From assembly GCA_024688095.1 (NCBI GenBank), contig JAILEJ010000244.1, positions 1 to 21,475 on the forward strand: a stretch of 21,475 bases of DNA, read 5' to 3'. A program made the translations under genes and the position numbers. This document shows, in pieces, positions 7,254 through 13,759 of the stretch; position 1 is the first letter of the stretch, and each line of letters starts with the position of its first letter. The notes below the pieces were generated by a model, which saw only the letters and a list, made by a program, of their open reading frames with translations, searched no databases and was not told the origin of the DNA. Source of the DNA: Butyrivibrio sp. (lineage in GTDB: Bacteria > Bacillota > Clostridia > Lachnospirales > Lachnospiraceae).

Positions 7254-7323
7254 TTATAAAGTAATGGAAGTAAACCTGTCTATTTGAAATGAAAATCTAT
7301 TTAAAGAACTGGTTCACTATAAT

Positions 7324-7632
7324 CTTTTATTTATCAGTCGGTTTAAATAGGATAGCCAAAGGAAAAGGCATGTAAAGAGCAAGCCGCTCCACGGTTCTTA
7401 GAACTCTTGTCATGCCCTTTTCTTTGGCCATATGGTAATCAACCGCCTGATAAATAAAATATGCTGCGCATAGAGAAATTATGACTCTATGAATGGAGAT
7501 GTGGTGGTGAGAGTCATAAGAAGTTTTGTCAAGAGTGCGTAGTATCGCAAGGCGGTATGCTTTTGATAGAACTTTTGCTTTGACTTTAATTTCTATAGCA
7601 TCTGATAATTGAGCGCAAGCGTATTTGAACAA
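7324..7632. repeat. Inverted-repeat-rich region, possible divergent third copy of the element
   Basis: An outer arm near 7324-7345 pairs with 7440-7461. It encloses an imperfect 18-bp stem (GCCAAAGG near 7354 with CTTTGGC near 7424). A perfect 10-bp stem, TTATGACTCT with AGAGTCATAA, lies near 7479-7521, and TTATCAG (7331-7337) pairs with CTGATAA (7602-7608). The end carries GAGCGCAAGCGTATTTGAAC (7611-7630), closely matching the complement of the core motif of copies 1 and 2 (one base missing), so the orientation is opposite. A 101-codon minus-strand frame crosses it but lacks gene signals. Confidence 0.45.
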
Positions 7633-7703
7633 ATATAAATTTATAACTTTATCTTCATTACACGGAGAAATACATAGACCTGGTTTAGGAATTAAGCAGG
7701 AAT

Positions 7704-8016
7704 TTAAATCTTCAAGAAAAAAGTAGGAAAAGGGAATGTAGTGAAGTTAATTCCTGATATGGAAGAAAATGGAAAAGGAATAAAAGCAAAGAAGTTATTT
7801 AATTCATCAATAGCAAAAACAGAAAATTAGAATGAAATATATGGAATGAAGTTAATTCTTGATATGGAAGAAAATGGAAAAAGAATGAAAGCAAAGTAGC
7901 CAGTTAATTCCTCAGGAATAAAAGTAGGAAAAGGGAATGTAGTGAATGAAGTGAAGTTAATTCCTGATATCAAAAATAATAAAAAAATGAGAGGAAAAAA
8001 GACATTTAATCTTCAA
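7704..8016. repeat. Degenerate purine-rich long-period repeats
   Basis: A 49-base unit at 7743-7791 recurs at 7848-7896 with three mismatches, and its first part again at about 7951-7970. The 24 bases at 7721-7744 recur at 7922-7945. A CTTCAAGAA segment appears near 7711 and again near 8011, bracketing the tract. The plus strand is strongly purine-biased and has no open frame of note. Confidence 0.75.
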
Positions 8017-8098
8017 GAATAAAAACAGAAGAATAAAAACAGAAAAATAAAAACAGAAGAATAAAAACAGAAAAATAAAAACAGAAAAATAAAAAAAG
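8015..8098. repeat. Tandem array of six 14-bp units
   Basis: Six head-to-tail copies of AARAATAAAAACAG fill the interval exactly, the last degenerate. The third base of the unit alternates between G and A. The array is flanked by TCTTCAA (8010-8016) and TTGAAGA (8099-8105), a short inverted repeat. It lies 35 bases upstream of the ECF sigma gene. Confidence 0.85.
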
Positions 8099-8133
8099 TT
8101 GAAGACTTTTATTGTTGTGGATCGTTATATATA

Positions 8134-8685
8134 ATGAAAGCGCTTGAAAAAAGAAAGAGGGAGGTGGGGAAAATAGATTCTAAAGAAAACTTAATAAGAA
8201 TTATGCAGACATACCAGAATCTTGTTTTTTCTATCTGCTTAAAAATGACTGGAGACTATTTTGTATCTGAAGATATTACCCAGGAAACCTTTTTATTAGC
8301 TTATAAGCATTATGATGAATTTGATGGAAAAAATGAGAAAGCATGGATATGCAGGATTGCTTCTAATAAATGCATTGATTATCTAAAGAGTTCAGCAAGG
8401 AAAGATCAGGTAGTTGATGATGATTCAAAGTTTGATGTTAAAGGAAGCACAGAAGATGAGCCACTTACTTTGTATTTGAATAAAGAGGTAATGGAAAAAT
8501 TTGAAGAAAGTTGTAGAAGTCTTCCGGAAGCGTATAAGGATGTTGCATATGAACATTTTATAAATGGCAAGACAGCAAAAACGATAGCAAACCAGCAAAA
8601 TGTCAGTATAAAGACAGTTCAGACCAGAATATACAGAGCAAGACAGATGTTACAAAAATCTATGAAAATGGAGGTGGATGCATGA
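8134..8685 (+). CDS. ECF-type RNA polymerase sigma factor (first module)
   Basis: Up to 183 residues. Region 2 spans about 20-86, with Y-Q-N-L-V-F, the E-D-I-T-Q-E-T-F-L core-binding helix and the K-A-W-I-C-R-I-A-S-N-K-C-I-D-Y segment. Region 4 spans about 120-175, with S-L-P-E-A-Y-K-D-V and the helix-turn-helix A-K-T-I-A-N-Q-Q-N-V-S-I-K-T-V-Q-T-R-I-Y-R. It directs RNA polymerase to a small regulon. The start is uncertain. The ATG at 8134 has no ribosome site and overlaps a TATAAT (8130-8135). A strong AGGGAGG at 8158-8164 lies 8 bases before an in-frame ATA at 8173, which would give the usual ECF N-terminus. Its stop overlaps the next gene by 4 bases (ATGA), so the two are translationally coupled. 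Confidence 0.9.
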   Translation: MKALEKRKREVGKIDSKENLIRIMQTYQNLVFSICLKMTGDYFVSEDITQETFLLAYKHYDEFDGKNEKAWICRIASNKCIDYLKSSARKDQVVDDDSKFDVKGSTEDEPLTLYLNKEVMEKFEESCRSLPEAYKDVAYEHFINGKTAKTIANQQNVSIKTVQTRIYRARQMLQKSMKMEVDA

Positions 8686-9140
8686 ACTATTTAACAGATG
8701 AAGAGTTAATGAATTTAATAGATTCTGTGAAAGACGATGAAATTATACAGGCACCTCCGGAAATTATGGATAAAGTAATTGAAGGCCTGGATTCAAATGA
8801 GAAGATCATAGATATTCATCATAACCATGATATACAAATGCAGGAAATAAATAGTGGTAATTTTATTAAAAGTTACGATGACAAAGTACGTGAGTTTCGA
8901 GGTTATAAGATGCGTGTTTTTCTTGCTATGGCGGCATCGATAATTTTATGTTTATTGTCACAGATAGGCAATTTTAATGCCAATATATCAGAAGATTACT
9001 CTATATTGGCTGTACGAAATTCCAGAGAGAAAATTACAGAATACAGGACTAAGCAGGAAGTAATTGAAGAGAACAAATCTATTTATCAGAAGATTAAAGA
9101 ATCAGAATTATTAGCAAATATACCGAATGTGGAGGATTAA
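8682..9140 (+). CDS. Putative membrane-anchored anti-sigma factor (first module)
   Basis: 152 residues, start overlapping the sigma stop by 4 bases, with GGAGG upstream. The N-terminal half is cytoplasmic and acidic, with A-P-P-E-I-M-D-K-V at about 25-33, a pattern common near the start of Firmicute anti-sigma factors. One membrane segment (V-F-L-A-M-A-A-S-I-I-L-C-L-L-S) lies at about 84-99, followed by a charged extracytoplasmic tail of about 50 residues. The zinc-binding H-x3-C-x2-C of ZAS anti-sigma domains is absent. The call rests on coupling to the ECF gene and on topology, not on a recognised domain. It would hold the sigma factor at the membrane until an envelope signal. Confidence 0.7.
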   Translation: MNYLTDEELMNLIDSVKDDEIIQAPPEIMDKVIEGLDSNEKIIDIHHNHDIQMQEINSGNFIKSYDDKVREFRGYKMRVFLAMAASIILCLLSQIGNFNANISEDYSILAVRNSREKITEYRTKQEVIEENKSIYQKIKESELLANIPNVED

Positions 9141-9143
9141 ATT

Positions 9144-9695
9144 ATGAAGAATATAAGTGTAAAAAAGAGAAACAAGGTTTTAGTATTTTTACTTGCATTT
9201 ATGCCAGGTGCAGCAGAAATGTATATGGGATTTATTAAGATGGGTGCAAGTCTTATGGCTTTATTTATAGCCTGCTTTTCATGTATGACGATCGGAATGG
9301 ATTTTTTGGGTGCGGTTGCACTTCTTATATGGTTTATAGGTTTTTTCCATGCATTAAACTTATCTGATACAGAAGATTCAAAATTTCTTCAAATAACAGA
9401 TGACTGGATTTGGAACGAATTTTTTGATGGAGCAGGTGTTAAGATTTCTCCTGAAAAGAGAAGAAAAAGTATTGCAATTATACTTATTATTGTTGGTCTG
9501 GCGGTTCTTTGGAATACCCTTGTTTCTATAATAGAAATATTTATTCCGGATTATTTATGGGAAGCATATTATTCAACAGTAAAAAATGTATTATATAATG
9601 TGCCACAGCTTTTCATTTCATGCCTCATTATTTTAATAGGGTTTAAACTTATAAAAGGTAAGAAACAGGAGCTCATGATTGAGGAAAAAGAATAA
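9144..9695 (+). CDS. Polytopic membrane protein, TM2-like
   Basis: 183 residues, starting 3 bases after the preceding stop, with GGAGG overlapping that gene's end. A basic N-terminus is followed by two or three close hydrophobic segments (about 12-70). These include F-M-P-G-A-A-E-M-Y-M-G-F, which resembles the P-G-x-x-x-x-Y-x-G start of TM2-type domains. A soluble, Trp-rich loop covers about 72-105, then two more hydrophobic segments at about 110-133 and 150-168, and a charged tail. No enzymatic motif is visible. Its place in the sigma/anti-sigma operon suggests it helps sense or answer membrane stress. The name is topological. Confidence 0.75.
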   Translation: MKNISVKKRNKVLVFLLAFMPGAAEMYMGFIKMGASLMALFIACFSCMTIGMDFLGAVALLIWFIGFFHALNLSDTEDSKFLQITDDWIWNEFFDGAGVKISPEKRRKSIAIILIIVGLAVLWNTLVSIIEIFIPDYLWEAYYSTVKNVLYNVPQLFISCLIILIGFKLIKGKKQELMIEEKE

Positions 9696-9730
9696 TATTG
9701 TTATAAAAGTTCAGGAAGGGAGATTTGGAT

Positions 9731-10063
9731 ATGGAAAGCATTATAAAAAATGAAAAAGAATGTAATGAAAGTACATTAAAGATTCATCGTGTTGGAAGTA
9801 TTACTGCTGGAATTGTAATGATTGTCTTTGGAATCTTATTTATAATCCATATGTTTATGCCTCAGATTTCTTATGAATTAATTTACAGGTGTTGGCCTTT
9901 AATACTGATAGGACTTGGAATAGAAATGCTTGCTTCAAATGCTTTTTCAAAGAAATATATTTATGATAAAGGTGCTGTTTTTATACTTATTATAATGAGT
10001 TTTTTTAGTATGATTATGGCTGGCTTTGAATTTGTGGTAAAATATGCAGAGGTTATGTATTAA
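9731..10063 (+). CDS. Small membrane protein with LiaI/LiaF-like transmembrane region
   Basis: About 110 residues. The ATG at 9731 is preferred over the TTG at 9725 because GGAAGGGAG lies at the proper distance only for the ATG. After a hydrophilic N-terminus come three hydrophobic segments. The central part W-P-L-I-L-I-G-L-G-I-E-M-L is the hallmark of the LiaI/LiaF-like (DUF5668-type) membrane region, preceded by G-I-V-M-I-V-F-G-I-L-F. In Bacillus, LiaI and LiaF belong to an envelope-stress response. Here the gene is the fourth of an ECF sigma operon, supporting the same theme. There is no C-terminal LiaF soluble domain, so it is only the membrane half. Confidence 0.75.
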   Translation: MESIIKNEKECNESTLKIHRVGSITAGIVMIVFGILFIIHMFMPQISYELIYRCWPLILIGLGIEMLASNAFSKKYIYDKGAVFILIIMSFFSMIMAGFEFVVKYAEVMY

Positions 10064-10105
10064 TCACCTTTATTATTGATATCTTTTGAAAAAGGAGAAT
10101 TCGAA

Positions 10106-10675
10106 ATGTACGAATATGAATGGTCTATGCCAAATGTTACTGCAGATATAGCTGTTTTTACAAAGGATAAGGAAAAAGAAGGAGCATTAAAGCTCTTACT
10201 GATAAAGAGAGGTATTGATCCATTTAAGGGATGCTATGCACTTCCTGGAGGCTTTTGTGAAGAAGGAGAGACTGTAGATCATGCAGCCAGCAGAGAGCTT
10301 ATGGAAGAGACAGGAGTTGAAAAGCCTGATTTTATAAATCAGCTACGAGTATTTAGCGAACCTGGACGTGATCCAAGAGGATGGACTATTACAGTTACAT
10401 TTATTTCTATGCTTTCTGATGTTGAAGGTAAGGTGCATGCAGGCGATGATGCAAAGGAAGCAAAATGGTTTGATTTTAGTTTTGAAGAGACAAGTGAGAA
10501 TGTATGGCATCTGGAACTTGTAAATGGTGATGATAAGCTTACAGCAGATTATAAGTCGTGCAAAAATGGAATAGAAACATCATTTGAAGTAACAGATTCT
10601 CAGGGACTTGCATTTGATCATAGTCATATTGTTGCTTATGCAGGCTATAAAATTAAAGAAATCCTGGCTAAATAA
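10106..10675 (+). CDS. Nudix hydrolase (COG1051-like)
   Basis: 189 residues from the ATG at 10106, which has AAAGGAG 8 bases upstream; the TTG at 10076 is too early. The Nudix box G-x5-E-x7-R-E-L-M-E-E-T-G-V is complete at residues 49-71, so the enzyme should bind divalent metal and cleave a nucleoside diphosphate linked to another group. The S-E-P-G-R-D-P-R-G-W-T-I segment after the box is typical of ADP-ribose pyrophosphatase/NrtR-related Nudix domains, making ADP-ribose or NAD-related substrates plausible. There is no DNA-binding C-terminal domain, so it is not an NrtR regulator. It follows the LiaF-like gene by 42 bases and may be the last gene of that operon, ending at a strong terminator. 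Confidence 0.92.
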   Translation: MYEYEWSMPNVTADIAVFTKDKEKEGALKLLLIKRGIDPFKGCYALPGGFCEEGETVDHAASRELMEETGVEKPDFINQLRVFSEPGRDPRGWTITVTFISMLSDVEGKVHAGDDAKEAKWFDFSFEETSENVWHLELVNGDDKLTADYKSCKNGIETSFEVTDSQGLAFDHSHIVAYAGYKIKEILAK

Positions 10676-10684
10676 ATTGCAACA

Positions 10685-10734
10685 AAAAAGGGAGTTTATC
10701 TGTATATATAATAGACAGAGAAATTCCCTTTTTT
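10685..10734. terminator. Bidirectional-looking intrinsic terminator after the Nudix gene
   Basis: AAAAAGGGAGTTTATCTGT (10685-10703) pairs with the complement at 10715-10733, 17 of 19 positions matched, with a T-run in the right arm and an A-run in the left. It closes the 8134-10675 operon. Confidence 0.8.
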
Positions 10735-10773
10735 ATTTAATAGGAAATTCCTCTGAATTGTCTATTAAATAAA

Positions 10774-10866
10774 AAAGCGCTCCGCTATGGATGCGCAGCT
10801 TGCGGAGAGGAATTTATTGTTTGCGCAAATTGCTCGCGCGCTGGAATTTTGCAAGCGAAATTCTTT
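10774..10866 (+). other. GC-rich palindromic leader upstream of the second sigma gene
   Basis: This short block is much richer in G and C than its surroundings and packed with inverted repeats. CTCCGC pairs with GCGGAG near 10780-10807; TTGCGCAA is a perfect palindrome near 10820; GAATTT and AAATTC flank GCAAGC near 10843-10861. It may be a REP-like intergenic repeat or a structured 5' leader. Confidence 0.4.
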
Positions 10867-10904
10867 CTTGTAAAAAGGCAATGCTTGAAAAAGGGAGAGG
10901 TTGT

Positions 10905-11630
10905 ATGGAGGCAGTATATAATGGGGATGATTTTGGCGGTGATCCTAATCGCCAAAGCTTCAGAAATATTTTGTATATGTTCTTTGACAGAATTAAATGG
11001 TTTAGTGATTTTAAAACACATCATAAAAATGTGACTGATAATGTAAATTCTGCATTGAAATTTCAGTCTCTAAAAATCAATTTTTCAAAGAAAACAATTG
11101 ATGGTAATTTTGCAAAGTCAGTGCAATATGAAAACCATGAAAAAGTTGCATCATCAGGCACAAAAGACGCATCAGAAATACTTGATAAGTACGGAAATCA
11201 GATACTCAGGATGGCATATTCTTATCTTCATAATATGCAGGATGCAGAGGATATGCTGCAGGATACTCTGATAAAGTATATGCAAAAGGCTCCGGAGTTT
11301 GAGTCAGAAGAGCATGAAAAAGCTTGGCTTCTTAGAGTATGTGCCAATTTATCCAAAAATAGGATTGATTATAACAAGGTTAGAAATACAGATGAATTAA
11401 ATGATGAGCTTATTTCTGAAGATAAAGAAGATCTTGCTTTTGTATGGGATGCAGTAAAGTCACTTCCTCAAAAGTATAAGGAAGTAATACATCTTTTTTA
11501 TCAGGAAGGATATCAGACGAAAGCAATAGCAAATATCCTTGATATGAAGGAGACAACTGTTCGCTCAAATCTTGCAAGAGGACGTGAACAACTAAAAAAT
11601 ATATTGAAGGAGGACTACGATTTTGAGTAA
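10905..11630 (+). CDS. ECF-type sigma factor with long N-terminal extension (second module)
   Basis: 241 residues from the ATG at 10905, preceded by AAGGGAGAGG; the frame extends upstream to 10791 but without a ribosome site and through a palindromic block. Sigma region 2 is at about 90-155 (I-L-R-M-A-Y-S-Y-L-H-N, D-A-E-D-M-L-Q-D-T-L, A-W-L-L-R-V-C-A-N-L). Region 4 is at about 180-235 (S-L-P-Q-K-Y-K-E-V-I, then A-I-A-N-I-L-D-M-K-E-T-T-V-R-S-N-L-A-R-G). The first 88 or so residues have no counterpart in an ordinary ECF sigma factor, which is usually 160-190 residues. The extension may be a regulatory domain, or translation may start further in. The stop overlaps the anti-sigma start by 8 bases. 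Confidence 0.88.
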   Translation: MEAVYNGDDFGGDPNRQSFRNILYMFFDRIKWFSDFKTHHKNVTDNVNSALKFQSLKINFSKKTIDGNFAKSVQYENHEKVASSGTKDASEILDKYGNQILRMAYSYLHNMQDAEDMLQDTLIKYMQKAPEFESEEHEKAWLLRVCANLSKNRIDYNKVRNTDELNDELISEDKEDLAFVWDAVKSLPQKYKEVIHLFYQEGYQTKAIANILDMKETTVRSNLARGREQLKNILKEDYDFE

Positions 11631-12384
11631 AAAATATAATGAAATAATGAATCACATCGAAGTTACTCCTGAAATGAAAAAGAGAATTTTGGAAAATGTA
11701 AATGCTGAAGTTGAAAGAAATAACAGTGGCAAAGATAAAAAGAAAAAAATCATAGGAATTACAAGGTATATGCCTTTTGCTGCAGCTGCGGTAGTTGTTA
11801 TAGTAGTAGGCTTTGTGGCTCTAAATAGTGGAATTATCGGGGATAATCATTCTGAAAGCACGATGTCTTCAGAGAGCATGGAAGAAAGCGCAGAGGAATC
11901 AGCTGGTCTGGCAGATGAAAATTTGGAAGAAAGCGCAGAGGAATCAGCTGGGTTAGCAGATGAGGCGATGGAATCTTCTGAAGATACATATCCTGAAGAA
12001 AGCGTTTCTGAATTTGGTAAGGATTATGATCATGCCATAATTACCGAAGGAGCAGCAGAGAAAGCAGAACTCAACGAGGCAGAAAATGCAGAACTCAATG
12101 AGACAGAAAAATCAGATGCTATAGGAGATATAATAGAAAACGGGCAGGGAATCTGGCTGGTTTATAAGAATAGCATTGATGATGAGACTATTGAAACGCT
12201 TCTTACAAAGTATGATCTATTCAAAATAGAAATTAGTTCTGACATATCTTTGCCTGACATGGCTGAAGATGAAGAAGCTATTTTTGTTTCTGCAAATGCT
12301 CAAATTGATGAAAATGATTTGGAAGCTCTAATAGAAAATCTAAATAATGAGAATGAATCTGTCAGAGCGATTGCAGCAAAATGA
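11623..12384 (+). CDS. Putative membrane-anchored anti-sigma factor with acidic repeats (second module)
   Basis: 253 residues, starting at a TTG (11623-11625) with AAGGAGG at 11607-11613, 9 bases upstream, and overlapping the sigma gene's end. The N-terminal 45 residues are cytoplasmic, with T-P-E-M-K-K-R-I-L-E-N-V typical of anti-sigma starts. A single membrane segment follows at about 50-72 (A-A-A-A-V-V-V-I-V-V-G-F-V-A-L). The extracytoplasmic part is extremely acidic. It contains a 15-residue tandem duplication, E-E-S-A-E-E-S-A-G-L-A-D-E, encoded at 11878-11967, and an A-E-L-N-E repeat, then a folded-looking domain at about 170-253. The role follows from coupling to the ECF gene; no zinc motif is seen. 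Signal-dependent proteolysis is a plausible release route, not shown. Confidence 0.75.
   Translation: MSKKYNEIMNHIEVTPEMKKRILENVNAEVERNNSGKDKKKKIIGITRYMPFAAAAVVVIVVGFVALNSGIIGDNHSESTMSSESMEESAEESAGLADENLEESAEESAGLADEAMESSEDTYPEESVSEFGKDYDHAIITEGAAEKAELNEAENAELNETEKSDAIGDIIENGQGIWLVYKNSIDDETIETLLTKYDLFKIEISSDISLPDMAEDEEAIFVSANAQIDENDLEALIENLNNENESVRAIAAK
11878..11967. repeat. 45-bp tandem duplication inside the second anti-sigma gene
   Basis: Two 45-base units, 11878-11922 and 11923-11967, are nearly identical in DNA and in the encoded 15 residues, indicating recent slippage in frame. Confidence 0.8.
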
Positions 12385-12469
12385 TAAATACAATTAAATA
12401 GAGCATTTACAGTAAATAACAAAAGCGATTTCCCCAAAAATAATTTTCAAAAAATTCTTTTGAAACTTT

Positions 12470-12495
12470 TGCAACATTTTAAACTCCATATCTGT
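12470..12495 (+). promoter_or_regulatory. Candidate ECF-sigma promoter before the DUF4349 gene
   Basis: TGCAAC (12470-12475) followed by T-rich sequence, then a 16-base spacer and CTGT (12492-12495) in CTGTATATAG. ECF promoters in Firmicutes pair an AAC-type -35 with a CGTC-like -10 at this spacing. An 8-bp hairpin, TTTCAAAA with TTTTGAAA (12445-12465), lies directly upstream and may end the anti-sigma transcript. Confidence 0.5.
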
Positions 12496-12560
12496 ATATA
12501 GGTTAGAAGCACATAAACAATAATTTATATGCCGTATAAAACGGAGGAATGGAGTTTATT

Positions 12561-13694
12561 ATGAAGAAGAAAAAAGCAGTACTTGGTATCGCAACTATAG
12601 TTTTTATTTTGTTTGTAGTAGTAAGAATGCTTGCTTTTTTGGCAGGAAGAAGCTTAGGTTCATACTCAAGCTATTATGATGAAAGTGATAATTATGCTGT
12701 AGAGGATTCTGCAGACAGTTATTATGAGGAAGTCGGACTAAGTTCAGAACCTGCAGACAGTGAATATAATGGACTTTCAATGAGTTCAAAAAGTACAGGA
12801 TATGATGCAGATTATATTGAGGCAGAGTCAGCTACTACTGAAGAAGTTATGAATACAGAATCAGGCAGCACAATAGGTACAGAAGGTGATAATGGAGATG
12901 TTTCTGTTTCAGAGGAATCTACTGCAAATGATACAAGAAAATTAATTACCACTATGAATATTACTGCTGAAACAAAACAGCTGCAGGAACTTGTTGATTC
13001 CCTTAGTGAGGAAATTGAAAAAAACGGTGGTTATATCGAGTCTTCGGATATATACATGAACAGCAATAAATATGATTATGATGCTGAATACAGTAGTGAT
13101 AATAATGCGGCTAATCTTGTGATCAGAATGCCAGAGAATAAATTAAATGATTTTATTAACGGTTTTTCTTCTATAGCAAATATTACTTACAAAAATTCTT
13201 CTGTCCAGGATGTTTCACTTACATATGTTGATGTTCAGAGCAGAATAGCATCTTTGGAAATTGAGAAGGAAAGACTTTCACAGTTTATGGAACAGGCAAA
13301 AAAGCTTGAGGATATGCTTACTCTTGAAGAAAGGCTTACAGAGGTTCAGTATGAGATTGAAAGCTATACGTCTCAGCTTAGAAATATGGACAACAGGATT
13401 TCTTATGCAACTCTATATTTAAGCCTTACACAGGTAAGTACTTATACAGAACCTGTTGTGGAAGAAAAAGGCTTTGGTGAAAGGATTGCTGAAGGCTTTA
13501 TGAGAAGTGTAAGTCAGGTAAGATATGCTGCTGAAGAATTTGTAATTGCATTTGTATCAAATATTCCTCAGCTTATATGCTACATAATATTTTTTGCAAT
13601 TCTCTTAGTGGTAGGAAAAAAGCTTTATAAGAAATTTGAAATTAAAGAAAAAATTATGCAGCTAAAGATGGCAGAACCTGAAGTAAAAAAATAA
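12561..13694 (+). CDS. DUF4349 family membrane protein
   Basis: 377 residues from the ATG at 12561, which has GGAG 6 bases upstream; the ATG at 12549 is too close to the GGAGG. A membrane segment at about 8-28 is followed by a low-complexity acidic, Ser/Tyr-rich linker (30-125). The conserved DUF4349 domain then runs from R-K-L-I-T-T-M-N-I-T (about 126) to the C-terminal membrane segment at about 336-354. It includes G-G-Y-I-E-S-S, the V-I-R-M-P segment, T-Y-V-D-V-Q-S-R-I and a coiled coil at about 228-280. The tail is basic and cytoplasmic. The biochemical function is unknown to me. An ECF-like promoter and the upstream sigma/anti-sigma pair make it a likely regulon member acting in the envelope. 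Confidence 0.85.
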   Translation: MKKKKAVLGIATIVFILFVVVRMLAFLAGRSLGSYSSYYDESDNYAVEDSADSYYEEVGLSSEPADSEYNGLSMSSKSTGYDADYIEAESATTEEVMNTESGSTIGTEGDNGDVSVSEESTANDTRKLITTMNITAETKQLQELVDSLSEEIEKNGGYIESSDIYMNSNKYDYDAEYSSDNNAANLVIRMPENKLNDFINGFSSIANITYKNSSVQDVSLTYVDVQSRIASLEIEKERLSQFMEQAKKLEDMLTLEERLTEVQYEIESYTSQLRNMDNRISYATLYLSLTQVSTYTEPVVEEKGFGERIAEGFMRSVSQVRYAAEEFVIAFVSNIPQLICYIIFFAILLVVGKKLYKKFEIKEKIMQLKMAEPEVKK

Positions 13695-13735
13695 TATATG
13701 TGCTATTATTTCTATAGTCCAGGTAAGGGGAGCTT

Positions 13736-13759
13736 ATGCAGAAAGGATTATGGATTTAA
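13736..13759 (+). CDS. Seven-codon leader ORF coupled to the CobW-like gene
   Basis: ATG at 13736 has a strong AAGGGGAG 5 bases upstream and encodes M-Q-K-G-L-W-I, with its TAA (13757-13759) directly abutting the next ATG. The CobW-like gene's own ribosome site is weak by comparison. This arrangement fits translational coupling or a regulatory leader peptide. It could also be coincidental in so short a stretch. Confidence 0.4.
   Translation: MQKGLWI

Noticed and set aside
7327..7632. Minus-strand frame of 101 codons
   Set aside because: It begins at a TTG without a ribosome site, lies wholly within nested inverted repeats, and its start overlaps the repeat-family core motif. The composition (runs of His, scattered Cys) does not look like a protein.
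7704..8098. CRISPR array
   Set aside because: Repeats are 14, 24 or 49 bases without unique spacers of constant length, are low-complexity, and no cas genes are near.
10791..10904. N-terminal extension of the second sigma factor back to 10791
   Set aside because: It would translate a GC-rich palindromic block, with no ribosome site; the ATG at 10905 has a strong one.
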